The translations under genes were made by a program, and so were the position numbers. The notes under the pieces are model-generated. The model saw only the letters and a program-made list of their open reading frames with translations. It did no database searches and was not told where the DNA came from. A stretch of DNA of 64,000 nucleotides, from contig NZ_SNUU01000001.1 in assembly GCF_012027645.1 (NCBI RefSeq), forward strand, positions 1 through 64,000, given 5' to 3'. This DNA comes from Thermococcus sp. 18S1 (GTDB lineage: Archaea > Methanobacteriota_B > Thermococci > Thermococcales > Thermococcaceae). This document shows positions 17,829-26,425 of this stretch, one piece after another; within the stretch, counting starts at the first letter, position 1, and each line of letters begins with the position of its first letter.

Positions 17829-20579
17829 ATGGTTAACCTGAGGCGTGTTGTTTCAATATTCCTCCTCATCATTATGGTGCTCAGCGTGCCCGTAACTGCC
17901 GCGGACACCGGACAGACGGCCCAGGATTCAACCCAGCAAGCTTCAAGCGATGTGGAAGGACTTAACAAGGACATAGACCTTGCCAGCCAGATTCTGAAAA
18001 CCCTGAACGAGAACAAGAAACCCCTGAACGTGCCAGTAAAGGAGATTCAAAAGCTGAACCAGAGCATAAACACTGCAAGGGATCAGCTGAACAGCGGGGA
18101 TTTAGAGAGCGCCAACGGAACCCTGATAAACGGCTTCTGGAACCCCCTCGCGGAGCTTATAAACAACATCACGAAGGACCTCAATAAAGAGTACACCCAG
18201 CTCTCAAAGGACGCTAAAGCGTGCAGCGATAAAAATGTTGAAAAAGGGATCCAAAGCGACCTCAATGAGGTAAAATCGCTCCTCGATCAGATAAAAGAAC
18301 TGATAAGCGAAGGCAACAATGATCATTCAAAATTCTCAGACGCCCTGTCCAAGCTTCTGGAGGTTAGGGGGAAGCTGGACAAGATTAAGAGCGATATTGA
18401 AAAGTGCTCTACCGCTTCAAACGAGGTCAAGGAGAAAATTGACTCCGCCGAAAGCGCGCTCCAGGCGATCAAGGAAAACAGGAAGTTCCTCGACGTGGAT
18501 GATAAGACCATAACCGACCTCGAGAGCAAGATCAAAACCGCCAGAGACCAGCTGGAGGCCGGGAACGTTTTCGATGCAAACGCCACTATGGACGAAGTCA
18601 TGAGTCGCATCAGAGGAATAGTCACGACCAAGCTGGACGCCGCAGGAATGGAGTACACTGAGTACGAAAGATATTTCACAAAGTACTGCGCCAAATCCAG
18701 CAACCAGGGCGCCCTCTGGGACGGACTTGAGGACGTGAAACAAAAGCTTGGAATAGCAAGTCGCAGTCTGTCCCAGAACAGGATAGCCGAGGCGATAGCG
18801 TACACGAAGTCCGCCTTCGACGCCCTGGAAAACGTCAAAAAACCCCTCGCGGAGTGCCTCGTTGGAAAAGCTGACGAAGAAATAAAGCAACTGAAGGGAA
18901 CCTACGGAGCGCTTCCCGAGGATTATTACGACGCGATAATACCGCCCCTCGAATCCAAGCTTAAGAATGCCAAGACGGCGCTCTCCGGTGGCGATTACGA
19001 TAAGGCTATCACATTGACGGTTGAGGTGATCAACAACGGCGATTTCAAAGCCATCAGGGAGAGAATCCTGGAGCAGATGAGGAAAAAGCTTGGTGTGAAT
19101 GAGACCAGTGTGGACGAGAAGAAGCTCAAAGAACTGGAAGATAGGTACGAGCAGGTTCATAGGAGGTTCCAGGAGACCAAAAAGAAGAAACCAACCATCG
19201 TCATCATAAGTGCGGACGACAAGCTAAGAGAAGCTGATGAAAAACTCAAGCAGGTTAATGCAAGCTTAATAGTTTTGAACGCACGCCTTAAAGCTCAAAA
19301 AGCGTACGTTAAAGCTCAGAACGCCCAGGATGTGGATGGCCTCATAGCGGCCGTGAACGAATTTGACTCGGCCCTATCTGCTTCCGGTGGGGCCGAGAGT
19401 TACATCGTTGCGAGCGTGGCCCAGGTGGAGAGCCTGCTGAACGACGCCAGCAAGTCGATTGATGACGCGGAGAGCAGTTACACCTGGAATACGGTCCTCC
19501 TGGCAGTGATTGCACTGCTCCTCCTGGCTGGTCTGGGCTACGGGGGATATATCGGATACACCAAGTACCAGGACAAGAAGCGCGTGGATCGGGCGAGGGA
19601 AGCGGTTGAAATCATGGAAGATATCATAGAACGCCTCCAGAAGGAACTCGAATCGCTCAACCTGCTGACGGATGAAGGCGTAACAAGGAAGCTGAGTGAG
19701 ATGAAGGGCCTCGTGAGTGAGGCCCGGGCGGCGTTTGAGAGGGGTGATTACAGAAGGCCCCTCGCCCTGAAGGAAAAGTTCCTGTCAGAATACGAGGTGC
19801 TCAACCTCAGGATAACACCTTACAAGCAGACCCTCAACGTGGACATAACAAAGCACGTGGCGGCCAAGAGCTACATAGGACGCAGGCAGAACAACGAGGA
19901 CGCCTACATCGTCGAGAAGGTAGGTGGCAACATACTCCTAGCGGTCGCCGATGGTATGGGTGGGCATCTCGCAGGCGAGGTGGCGAGCAAAAAAGCAACC
20001 GAGATACTCAAGGAGACCCTGGAGCGCAACAAGTTCGGTGATCCCGAGGAGGTGTTTAGGGAGGCTATAAAGAGGGCCAACGAGGTAATCTACCAGATGG
20101 GACACGACCCGGCACATCCTGAGCGGTACAACATGGGAACCACCCTGACTGCGGCTATAGTCCGGGGCAACACAGCGACGGTTGCCAACATAGGTGACAG
20201 CAGAACCTACCTGATACGGCCCGACGGAAGCATAAAGAGGATTACCAAGGATCATTCTCTCGTCCAGGAGCTCATAGACAAGGGCGAGATAACGCCTGAG
20301 GAGGCCAGAAAACACCCGCAAAAGAACGTCATAACTAAGGCCCTGGGCATTTCCCAGACTATAACCATCGGAAGGAACGACATAAAGAAAGTGGGCCTTC
20401 AGAAGGGCGATTACCTGCTCCTGTGCTCCGACGGACTCAGCGATGCCCTTCCTGATAGCGAGATAGCTAGAACCGTCCTCGCCGCCCCGTCTCTCGAAGA
20501 AGCAGTGAAGATACTGGTGGAAAAGGCCTACGGTTATGGAAGTGACGACAACATAACGGTGGTTCTCTACCGCCACTGA
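17829..20579 (+). CDS. Membrane-anchored PP2C-type Ser/Thr phosphatase with coiled-coil ectodomain
   Basis: 916 residues. A signal peptide (RVVSIFLLIIMVLSVPV) precedes about 500 residues that are almost wholly helical and charged, with repeated patterns such as KTARDQLEAGNVFDANAT and KNAKTALSGGDYDKAI. A membrane span lies at about 553-577 (LLAVIALLLLAGLGYGGYI). After a helical juxtamembrane part (LVSEARAAFERGDYRRPL), the PP2C domain starts near 676, with GRRQNNEDAY, VADGMGGH, GTTLTAA, NIGDSRTYL, CSDGLSDAL and DDNITVVLY. It lies 9 bp after the soluble kinase, whose product is a natural counterpart. This is the second PP2C of the cluster; its ectodomain is unlike the PEGA one at 9,067. Confidence 0.92.
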   Translation: MVNLRRVVSIFLLIIMVLSVPVTAADTGQTAQDSTQQASSDVEGLNKDIDLASQILKTLNENKKPLNVPVKEIQKLNQSINTARDQLNSGDLESANGTLINGFWNPLAELINNITKDLNKEYTQLSKDAKACSDKNVEKGIQSDLNEVKSLLDQIKELISEGNNDHSKFSDALSKLLEVRGKLDKIKSDIEKCSTASNEVKEKIDSAESALQAIKENRKFLDVDDKTITDLESKIKTARDQLEAGNVFDANATMDEVMSRIRGIVTTKLDAAGMEYTEYERYFTKYCAKSSNQGALWDGLEDVKQKLGIASRSLSQNRIAEAIAYTKSAFDALENVKKPLAECLVGKADEEIKQLKGTYGALPEDYYDAIIPPLESKLKNAKTALSGGDYDKAITLTVEVINNGDFKAIRERILEQMRKKLGVNETSVDEKKLKELEDRYEQVHRRFQETKKKKPTIVIISADDKLREADEKLKQVNASLIVLNARLKAQKAYVKAQNAQDVDGLIAAVNEFDSALSASGGAESYIVASVAQVESLLNDASKSIDDAESSYTWNTVLLAVIALLLLAGLGYGGYIGYTKYQDKKRVDRAREAVEIMEDIIERLQKELESLNLLTDEGVTRKLSEMKGLVSEARAAFERGDYRRPLALKEKFLSEYEVLNLRITPYKQTLNVDITKHVAAKSYIGRRQNNEDAYIVEKVGGNILLAVADGMGGHLAGEVASKKATEILKETLERNKFGDPEEVFREAIKRANEVIYQMGHDPAHPERYNMGTTLTAAIVRGNTATVANIGDSRTYLIRPDGSIKRITKDHSLVQELIDKGEITPEEARKHPQKNVITKALGISQTITIGRNDIKKVGLQKGDYLLLCSDGLSDALPDSEIARTVLAAPSLEEAVKILVEKAYGYGSDDNITVVLYRH

Positions 20580-20591
20580 GGGGTGCCCGTC

Positions 20592-21260
20592 ATGGGCATT
20601 TTTTCCTCCATTTTACCATCGAAGGAAGAGAAAAAGCTTCGAGAGTTGAAGGGTCGTCTTGATTCTCTGGGAGACAGGATTCCTGAGGAAGGTAAGGAAA
20701 GCCTCAGCGGAGTGCTGGCGCTTATTCAACACGTCGAGGGCCGCATGAGAAGGGGCAAGAAGGAAAACACAATGGATGCACTTGAAAACATTGAGACCGA
20801 AATCTCACGGCTGGAGATTCTCGTGGGGGAGTACCTCGCACTGAAGAATACTATCGTAAGCTCGATCGTGGATATCTTGGGAACTCCCAGACTCGATGAA
20901 TCAGCCATCTTTGCCACCAGTTCCCCAGCAGGAAGTTCTCCAACGAACAACAGGACAGAGGAAAGGATCCACGTTATGAGATACATTGACCACGCCCGCA
21001 AGAATCATGTTGCGGTGCTACTCGATGATGAATTTCAGCCCGTGGCGATAGATAGTGTGGTTTCTATGGTAGTAAGGCTCAACACCCAGCCGGTTACAGG
21101 GAGGGTTCTGATAGTGCCAACCGTCGTGACGAATGTCCTTGTTGAGCTGGCCAGGAGGAGAAATATCGGAACAGTGATCGGAAGAGAGGTAGATGACAGG
21201 ACTTTGGGAACAGATGGAGTTCGTGTCCTCACATTTGATACGTACTCCGGTGGCCGTTAA
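20592..21260 (+). CDS. Soluble accessory protein: shared helical module plus alpha/beta domain
   Basis: 222 residues, no membrane segment. ATG 20,592 is preferred over GTG 20,583 because GAGGGGTG lies just upstream. Residues about 1-100 are helical (IPEEGKESLSGVLALIQHVE, then LKNTIVSSIVDILG) and resemble the cytoplasmic tails of the sensors at 13,726 and 21,264. Residues about 120-222 form an alpha/beta domain (HVAVLLDDEFQPVAID, VLIVPTVVTNVLVELA, NIGTVIGREVDD). This recalls TOPRIM/DnaG-like folds only weakly. Operon position between a phosphatase and a PEGA sensor suggests a role in this pathway. I do not recognise the family. Confidence 0.75.
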   Translation: MGIFSSILPSKEEKKLRELKGRLDSLGDRIPEEGKESLSGVLALIQHVEGRMRRGKKENTMDALENIETEISRLEILVGEYLALKNTIVSSIVDILGTPRLDESAIFATSSPAGSSPTNNRTEERIHVMRYIDHARKNHVAVLLDDEFQPVAIDSVVSMVVRLNTQPVTGRVLIVPTVVTNVLVELARRRNIGTVIGREVDDRTLGTDGVRVLTFDTYSGGR

Positions 21261-21263
21261 ACT

Positions 21264-23156
21264 ATGGCAACGGTGAAGGCGATGAAGAAGGGTATGGCGG
21301 TACTGTTAATCGTGCTCTCCTCCCTGTTCCTTCCATGGGTATCCCCAGAAACAACGATGGAAGAGTGGTATCATGTCGGAGACGCATTGATAATAAGAAA
21401 CACGTACACGGGGGAGGATCTCTACAGGATTACAATTTATGACGTGGATCTCATCAACGAGAAGGTCATATTCAAGTTCCAGGCCCTACCCCAGGGAAGT
21501 CCCGTAATGTACACGGTTTACCTGAAAGAACGGCTGTATGGGGACACCTCCCATGGATTTGACGTGGAGCCTCTCGACGTGTTTTTGGGGATCTCGGGAG
21601 ACCTTTCAGTTAGGATTCGTTTTTACCTAGCGGATAATTACATCGTAGTGAAAGATCGGGCCACCCTGAGGATATCGTCAGACCCCAGCGACGCGGCGGT
21701 TTACATAGACGGCGAATATCGGGGAAAGACCCCCCTCACCGTTGAACTCCCCTCCGGAACCCACGAAATTGTCGTTGCTAAGGAGGGGTACAGGCCATAC
21801 AACACAACAGTCGTACTCGAGACGGGGGAATACAAGACCATATACGCAAGTCTGGAAAGGATAGTGGGGAAACTCAAGGTTGAATCAACACCATCAAACG
21901 CCAAAGTTTACGTAGACGGAGATTACATCGGAAGGACTCCCATAACCTACGAACTTCCCCCTGGAACATACCGGGTAAAACTCGCCCTGGATGGATATTT
22001 TGAGTACTCAACAACGGTCACTGTAAAGGCCAGTGACACTAAGGAAATCTTCGTCAACCTCAAACCAAAACCTGGCAAGCTCAGAATAACATCAGAACCC
22101 TCCGGCGCGGAGGTATACGTAAATGGAACCTACATCGGCAAAACACCCATAGATGGGTACAGTCTAAACCCTGGAAAGTACTGGATTGAGGTAAAACTGC
22201 CCAAATATCAGGTATATGAAAAGAGAATAACAGTGGTTCCAGGTCAGGAATACCGGATACATGCCCAGCTTACCCCATCGTGGGGAGTATTAAAGGTGAC
22301 ATCAACACCCTCCGGAGCAGAGGTATACATCAACGACGAAAACGCTGGGAAAACACCGCTTGAGCTCCAATTAGACCCAGGAACATACACCGTCAGGGTG
22401 ACCCTTGATGGATACGAAGAGTACGAGGACAGAATTGAGGTTAGGGCAGGTGAAACGACCGGGATTTCCGCGAGCCTTACACCCGTAGGGTACGTAACGG
22501 TGACGTCTGAGCCGAGTGGGGCAAGGGTGTATCTCGATGGCACGTACATCGGCAACACGCCCATAATGGAGTACAAAGTACAGGCGGGAACCTACGAAGT
22601 AACGTTAGAGGACGATGGATACCAGGCCTACAAAACGTCCATCAAAATTGAAGCAGGAGAGACAAAGGAGATAAACGTGGAACTAACACCCCTGGAAACG
22701 GTAAAAGAAACCAAAGAAGCTCCAGAAACGGAGGGAATGGAAGAAGCCACCGCCAGCCCAAATTACAAAAACGTTACGGAAGGCACACCGAGTAGCATTT
22801 ACATAATCGGTGCTGCAGTTATGGTTCTAGGCCTGATGGTGGGAATAAAGCTCCACGGAAAGCCAAACGAAACAAAGCTCCTGGAGAGAGAATTCAACTC
22901 AATCAGTCCCTCCATGCTCCCCGAAGAAGCCGTTGGAACATACCGGGAGGCAGAGGCCGCTTTACACACATTGAAAAAGACCAAAGGCAGTGAAAGAGAG
23001 AAGGCAATTAAAGAGCTACGGATAAAGCTCAGAGAACTGAAAGGGGCAATGCAAGACTACCAGGACCTCAAAAGAAACCTGGAGGAAGACATTAGAAAGA
23101 TGCTTTCACAGGGAATTTCCTCATCTGGAGAAACTAATGAAGCGTCCGATGCCTAA
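21264..23156 (+). CDS. Kinase-less transmembrane sensor with five tandem PEGA domains
   Basis: 630 residues; ATG 21,264 or 21,282 are both possible starts. A signal segment (MAVLLIVLSSLFLPWV) is followed by a beta domain of about 100 residues. Five PEGA repeats then span about residues 133-480 at a period near 70, each with an SxPSxAxVYxDGxYxGxTP core. A membrane span (IIGAAVMVLGLMVGI, about 513-527) precedes a helical cytoplasmic tail of about 100 residues (SMLPEEAVGTYREAEAAL, DYQDLKRNLEEDIRKMLSQG). This tail matches the one at 13,726 and the N-terminal part of the 20,592 protein. It probably acts as a receptor or adaptor. It directly precedes the ESCRT-III-like gene. Confidence 0.88.
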   Translation: MATVKAMKKGMAVLLIVLSSLFLPWVSPETTMEEWYHVGDALIIRNTYTGEDLYRITIYDVDLINEKVIFKFQALPQGSPVMYTVYLKERLYGDTSHGFDVEPLDVFLGISGDLSVRIRFYLADNYIVVKDRATLRISSDPSDAAVYIDGEYRGKTPLTVELPSGTHEIVVAKEGYRPYNTTVVLETGEYKTIYASLERIVGKLKVESTPSNAKVYVDGDYIGRTPITYELPPGTYRVKLALDGYFEYSTTVTVKASDTKEIFVNLKPKPGKLRITSEPSGAEVYVNGTYIGKTPIDGYSLNPGKYWIEVKLPKYQVYEKRITVVPGQEYRIHAQLTPSWGVLKVTSTPSGAEVYINDENAGKTPLELQLDPGTYTVRVTLDGYEEYEDRIEVRAGETTGISASLTPVGYVTVTSEPSGARVYLDGTYIGNTPIMEYKVQAGTYEVTLEDDGYQAYKTSIKIEAGETKEINVELTPLETVKETKEAPETEGMEEATASPNYKNVTEGTPSSIYIIGAAVMVLGLMVGIKLHGKPNETKLLEREFNSISPSMLPEEAVGTYREAEAALHTLKKTKGSEREKAIKELRIKLRELKGAMQDYQDLKRNLEEDIRKMLSQGISSSGETNEASDA

Positions 23157-23205
23157 CATATGTTAATGCCCTGATGAATGGTGATAACTGTATGGAGGAT
23201 TCAAA

Positions 23206-23772
23206 ATGGTGAAGTTTTGGAAGTCCAAAGAGGAAAAGGAAATCGAGCGCAAGGTTCGTATGCGGAAGGCCAAAATGGCCCTGAAGCAGTACATAAACAA
23301 CCTCGAAAACCTGAAACGTAAAATTTTCCTCCAGGGTAAGGAGGCGGCAAAGCTTGGCGATGAAGCACTGCTGAAGAGGAGCGCCATGAAGTATCTCGCC
23401 CTTGAGGAGCGGATAAAGCAGGCCAAGAGGCTACTGCTCCTCATGGAGGAAGCCGAGATTCAGAGAGAACTGGTGAAGGTCTCCGCAAACTTCATTCAGT
23501 TTAGCAAGGATATAGTAGAGAGCATAGCAGAGGGTCCTGGAGCGGAGGACGTAGCCAAGATGCAGGTTGAGTTTGAAAAGGCTATGACAAAAGTGGAGGG
23601 CCTTGACGAAGCCCTCAGCACGATGCTCGACCTTACAAGTGAGAGTATCCTAACCGGTGAGTTCGACGCAGAGAGCCTCGAGGAGACCGCATCTTTGTTT
23701 GAGGCATCCGCATCCTCCGACCTAGAACCCAAAACCAGACTGAAACAGATAGAGGACATGATGAGGGGTTGA
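23206..23772 (+). CDS. ESCRT-III/Snf7-like membrane-remodelling protein (predicted)
   Basis: 188 residues, all helical, with a basic N-terminal half and an acidic C-terminal half, the charge layout of ESCRT-III (CHMP/Snf7/CdvB) proteins. Helix alpha1 holds KVRMRKAKMALKQYINNLEN. The hairpin partner has LGDEALLKRSAMKYLALEER followed by IKQAKRLLLL, very like the CHMP alpha2 pattern. A helix with EFEKAMTKVEGLDEALSTML then matches alpha4. The last residues (TRLKQIEDMMRG) resemble a MIM1 motif, the tail that MIT domains bind. ATG 23,206 follows GGAGG. It is one base from the gene for an MIT-like AAA ATPase, as ESCRT-III and Vps4 pairing predicts. PspA/Vipp1-like proteins are the main alternative. 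The call rests on pattern and context, not a profile search. Confidence 0.75.
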   Translation: MVKFWKSKEEKEIERKVRMRKAKMALKQYINNLENLKRKIFLQGKEAAKLGDEALLKRSAMKYLALEERIKQAKRLLLLMEEAEIQRELVKVSANFIQFSKDIVESIAEGPGAEDVAKMQVEFEKAMTKVEGLDEALSTMLDLTSESILTGEFDAESLEETASLFEASASSDLEPKTRLKQIEDMMRG

Positions 23773-23773
23773 G

Positions 23774-24916
23774 ATGAAGTCCCTCTATCTTTCTCTTTTT
23801 GAGGAATGCAGAAAGGAGTATGAGACGGAGCTGGCGAGGGGCAACATGGAAGGAGCCAGAGAGTACGCCCTCAAGTGCGCGGAGATTCTGAAGGCACTAG
23901 CAGATAAGATGCCTGACAGGAGAGAATTCTACCTGGAGAAGGCAAGACGCTGGGAAGAGGCCGCGGAGGAACTCAAAACTCCATCAGCCCATGGAACATG
24001 GGGCGGTATCAAAGGGGGAGCATCCATCGATGAATACATAGCGCAGGTGGAGGGGCTGATAGCCAGTTCTACCGTCACGTGGAAGGACATAGGGGGGCTG
24101 GAGGAAGTCAAGAGATTGCTGGCACGGAACGTTGCCATAGCCTTCGCAAAGAGACCCGAGGCCATAAAGCCATGGAAAGGAATTCTCCTCTTCGGCCCAC
24201 CCGGGACAGGCAAGACCCTTCTCGCTTCCGCGGCGGCGGGGAGTTTAAAGGCCACTTTCTTCAACGTCAAAGCTTCGGACGTACTCAGCAAGTACTATGG
24301 TGAATCCTCAAAGCTGATAACGGCTTTGTACAAACTGGCGAGGGAGAAGGCTCCCAGCATAGTTTTCATCGATGAGGTTGATGCACTCAGTTTGAAAAGA
24401 GAGAGCGTTCACGAGACAACGCGGAGAACCCTGGCGACCCTCCTGTCGGAGATAGATGGTTTTAAGGGAGGAGAGGAGGGATTCGTCCTTACACTCGCAT
24501 CCACCAACACCCCCTGGGACCTCGACGAGGCGCTGCTCTCAAGGTTTCCGCTGAGGATTTACGTGCCACTACCCGATAGGGAGGCCATCAAAGAGATCGT
24601 GAGGATACACACCAGGGGCCTGGATATAAGCAGGCTCGACCTCGATGTGATAGCAGAGGAGAGCGTCAGACGGCTGTACTCCGGGAGGGAGGTAGCGAAC
24701 CTGTGCAACCTGGCTGTTCAGAGTATGCTGGTTGAGGAAAACCCGGAACTGGAGGACCTAGAAGCCGTTTCTGAGATACTTGACGGTGAAATCGAACTGA
24801 GAACCCGCCCTCTTGAAATGAGAGATTTCGAGGAGGCATTTAAGATCGTAAAGAGCCCCCTAACTGGGAAAAAGCTCGAACGCTATCAAAATTGGGCGGA
24901 GGAGTTTGGGGGTTAA
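23774..24916 (+). CDS. MIT-like plus AAA ATPase, Vps4/katanin type (copy 2)
   Basis: 380 residues, one base after the ESCRT-III-like gene. The N-terminal three-helix region (LFEECRKEYETELARGN, KCAEILKALADKM, FYLEKARRWEEAAEEL) looks like an MIT domain. The AAA core has WKDIGGLEEVKRLL, Walker A GPPGTGKT, Walker B IVFIDEVDAL, a sensor region LASTNTPWDL and SRFPLR. The end reads RYQNWAEEFGG, a Vps4/katanin-style C-terminal helix. It closely parallels copy 1 at 1,989, including the phrase RGLDISRLDLD, so the two are a local duplication flanking the kinase block. Predicted to remodel ESCRT-III-like filaments. Confidence 0.87.
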   Translation: MKSLYLSLFEECRKEYETELARGNMEGAREYALKCAEILKALADKMPDRREFYLEKARRWEEAAEELKTPSAHGTWGGIKGGASIDEYIAQVEGLIASSTVTWKDIGGLEEVKRLLARNVAIAFAKRPEAIKPWKGILLFGPPGTGKTLLASAAAGSLKATFFNVKASDVLSKYYGESSKLITALYKLAREKAPSIVFIDEVDALSLKRESVHETTRRTLATLLSEIDGFKGGEEGFVLTLASTNTPWDLDEALLSRFPLRIYVPLPDREAIKEIVRIHTRGLDISRLDLDVIAEESVRRLYSGREVANLCNLAVQSMLVEENPELEDLEAVSEILDGEIELRTRPLEMRDFEEAFKIVKSPLTGKKLERYQNWAEEFGG

Positions 24917-24956
24917 CCCCGAGACACAGGGGCAACGCTCAAAAGACTACAGCAAC

Positions 24957-24965
24957 ATTTATAAG
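24957..24965 (+). promoter_or_regulatory. TATA box of the stomatin/NfeD unit
   Basis: ATTTATAAG lies about 46 bp before the preferred start at 25,011. It separates this housekeeping-type pair from the signalling cluster. Confidence 0.6.
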
Positions 24966-25010
24966 AACTTCAATTTTTCCAAGTTTGAGAACTAACTGGA
25001 GGCGATGGTA

Positions 25011-25973
25011 ATGGGGGCCTTTGCCGGAGCAGCTCTTATCGTAATTGGAGTGTTCCTTTTGATAATGCTCCTGCTGAGCGTGAAGGTTATCCGTCCGTAC
25101 CAGAAGGGCCTTGTCGAGAGGCTCGGAAAGTTCAACAGAATCCTGGAGCCTGGAATACACTTCATAATACCCTTCATGGAGCGCGTCAAGGTCGTGGACA
25201 TGCGCGAGCACGTCGTCGATGTGCCGCCGCAGGAGGTCATCTGTAAGGACAACGTCGTCGTCACCGTCGATGCCATCGTTTACTACCAGATACTTGACCC
25301 CGTCAAGGTCGTTTACAACGTCAGCAACTTCCTGATGGCCATCATCAAGCTCGCCCAGACCAACCTCCGTGCCATCATCGGTGAGATGGAGCTCGACGAG
25401 ACGCTCTCCGGAAGGGACATAATCAACGCCAAGCTGCGCGAGGAGCTTGACAAGATAACCGACCGCTGGGGTGTCAAGATAACCCGCGTTGAGATACAGC
25501 GCATAGACCCGCCGCGGGACATACAGGAGGCAATGGCCAAGCAGATGACAGCCGAGCGTGAGAAGAGGGCCATGATACTCCTCGCGGAGGGTGAGAGGGA
25601 GAGCAAGATAAAGAAAGCCGAGGGTGAAAAGCAGGCGGCCATACTCCGGGCAGAGGGTGAGAAGCAGAGGCAGATACTCGTCGCCGAGGGTCAGGCCGAG
25701 GCAATACGGAAGGTTCTCGAGGCGCTCTCGATGGCCGACGAGAAGTACCTCGCCCTCCAGTACATCGAGAAGCTTCCCGAGCTCGGAAGGCAGGGCAACC
25801 TGATCGTGCCCTACGACACCGAGTCCCTAATCGGACTGCTGAGGATACTCCAGAAGGTGAGGGACATCCCGATGCCTGAGACGCCCAAACCTTCCAGCGG
25901 CGATGTTGGAGAGGAAGTGACCCCCTCCGAGTCGGGTGAAGGCAGCCCAGAGTTGAATCCGGAAAAGGCTTAA
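25011..25973 (+). CDS. Stomatin/prohibitin-family (SPFH) membrane protein
   Basis: About 320 residues. An N-terminal hydrophobic hairpin (IVIGVFLLIMLLLSV) anchors an SPFH domain (VIRPYQKGLVERLGKF, PGIHFIIPF, RTxxGEMELDETLSGRD-like region). A long coiled coil follows with repeats of AEGE/AEGEKQ (about 180-240), then an acidic tail. GGAGG sits 8 nt before ATG 25,011, better spaced than for ATG 25,005. Archaeal stomatins oligomerise on membranes and are partnered by NfeD-type proteins; an NfeD-like gene follows. They are linked to membrane protein quality control. The adjacency to the ESCRT-like cluster may be chance. Confidence 0.93.
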   Translation: MGAFAGAALIVIGVFLLIMLLLSVKVIRPYQKGLVERLGKFNRILEPGIHFIIPFMERVKVVDMREHVVDVPPQEVICKDNVVVTVDAIVYYQILDPVKVVYNVSNFLMAIIKLAQTNLRAIIGEMELDETLSGRDIINAKLREELDKITDRWGVKITRVEIQRIDPPRDIQEAMAKQMTAEREKRAMILLAEGERESKIKKAEGEKQAAILRAEGEKQRQILVAEGQAEAIRKVLEALSMADEKYLALQYIEKLPELGRQGNLIVPYDTESLIGLLRILQKVRDIPMPETPKPSSGDVGEEVTPSESGEGSPELNPEKA

Positions 25974-26005
25974 AGGCCGTTTCTTAATTTTTGATGGTGG
26001 TGGGC

Positions 26006-26425
26006 ATGGAAGCGCTCCCAATTTCCCTTCTTATCCTCGGCCTCCTCGTGATAGCTCTGGACATGATGGTTACCGCGTTCATAACCCCGATCGGAATAGC
26101 GATGGTCGTCATGGGGCTCCTGATGGGGTTCGGGGTGAACTTCACCGAGAGCTTCGTCGCGGCCCTCATAGCGGCGGTGATTTCATACATAATCGTTGGC
26201 CGCTATGTAAAAAAGGACGTCCAGGACGCCGGAAAGGGCAAGTACACCTTCGAGCTGAAGGGCAAGCGCGGAAAGGTGGTTGAAATAGGAAAGGACCACT
26301 ACATCGTCGAGCTTGAGGGCGACAGGTGGATAGCGCTGGCCGAGGGGGACGAGAAGCCCGGAATCGGCGACACCGTTGAGGTCGTCAATGTTGACGGCGT
26401 CAAGCTCATGGTCAGGAAGGTCTGA
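26006..26425 (+). CDS. Short NfeD-like membrane protein with OB-fold domain
   Basis: About 139 residues. Two to three hydrophobic helices ([46 protein letters not shown]) precede a small beta domain ([31 protein letters not shown]), the NfeD C-terminal OB fold. ATG 26,006 follows GGTGGTGG; upstream in-frame starts at 25,991 and 25,994 lack a ribosome site. No serine-protease domain is present, so this is the short form. It is 32 bp after the stomatin gene and its stop overlaps the convergent deaminase gene by 14 bp. Confidence 0.88.
   Translation: MEALPISLLILGLLVIALDMMVTAFITPIGIAMVVMGLLMGFGVNFTESFVAALIAAVISYIIVGRYVKKDVQDAGKGKYTFELKGKRGKVVEIGKDHYIVELEGDRWIALAEGDEKPGIGDTVEVVNVDGVKLMVRKV

Noticed and set aside
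21663-22690. DNA-level tandem repeat in the five-PEGA gene
   Set aside because: The repeats are conserved at protein level (period near 70 residues) but differ at DNA level, so this is an old domain duplication and not a recent nucleotide repeat.
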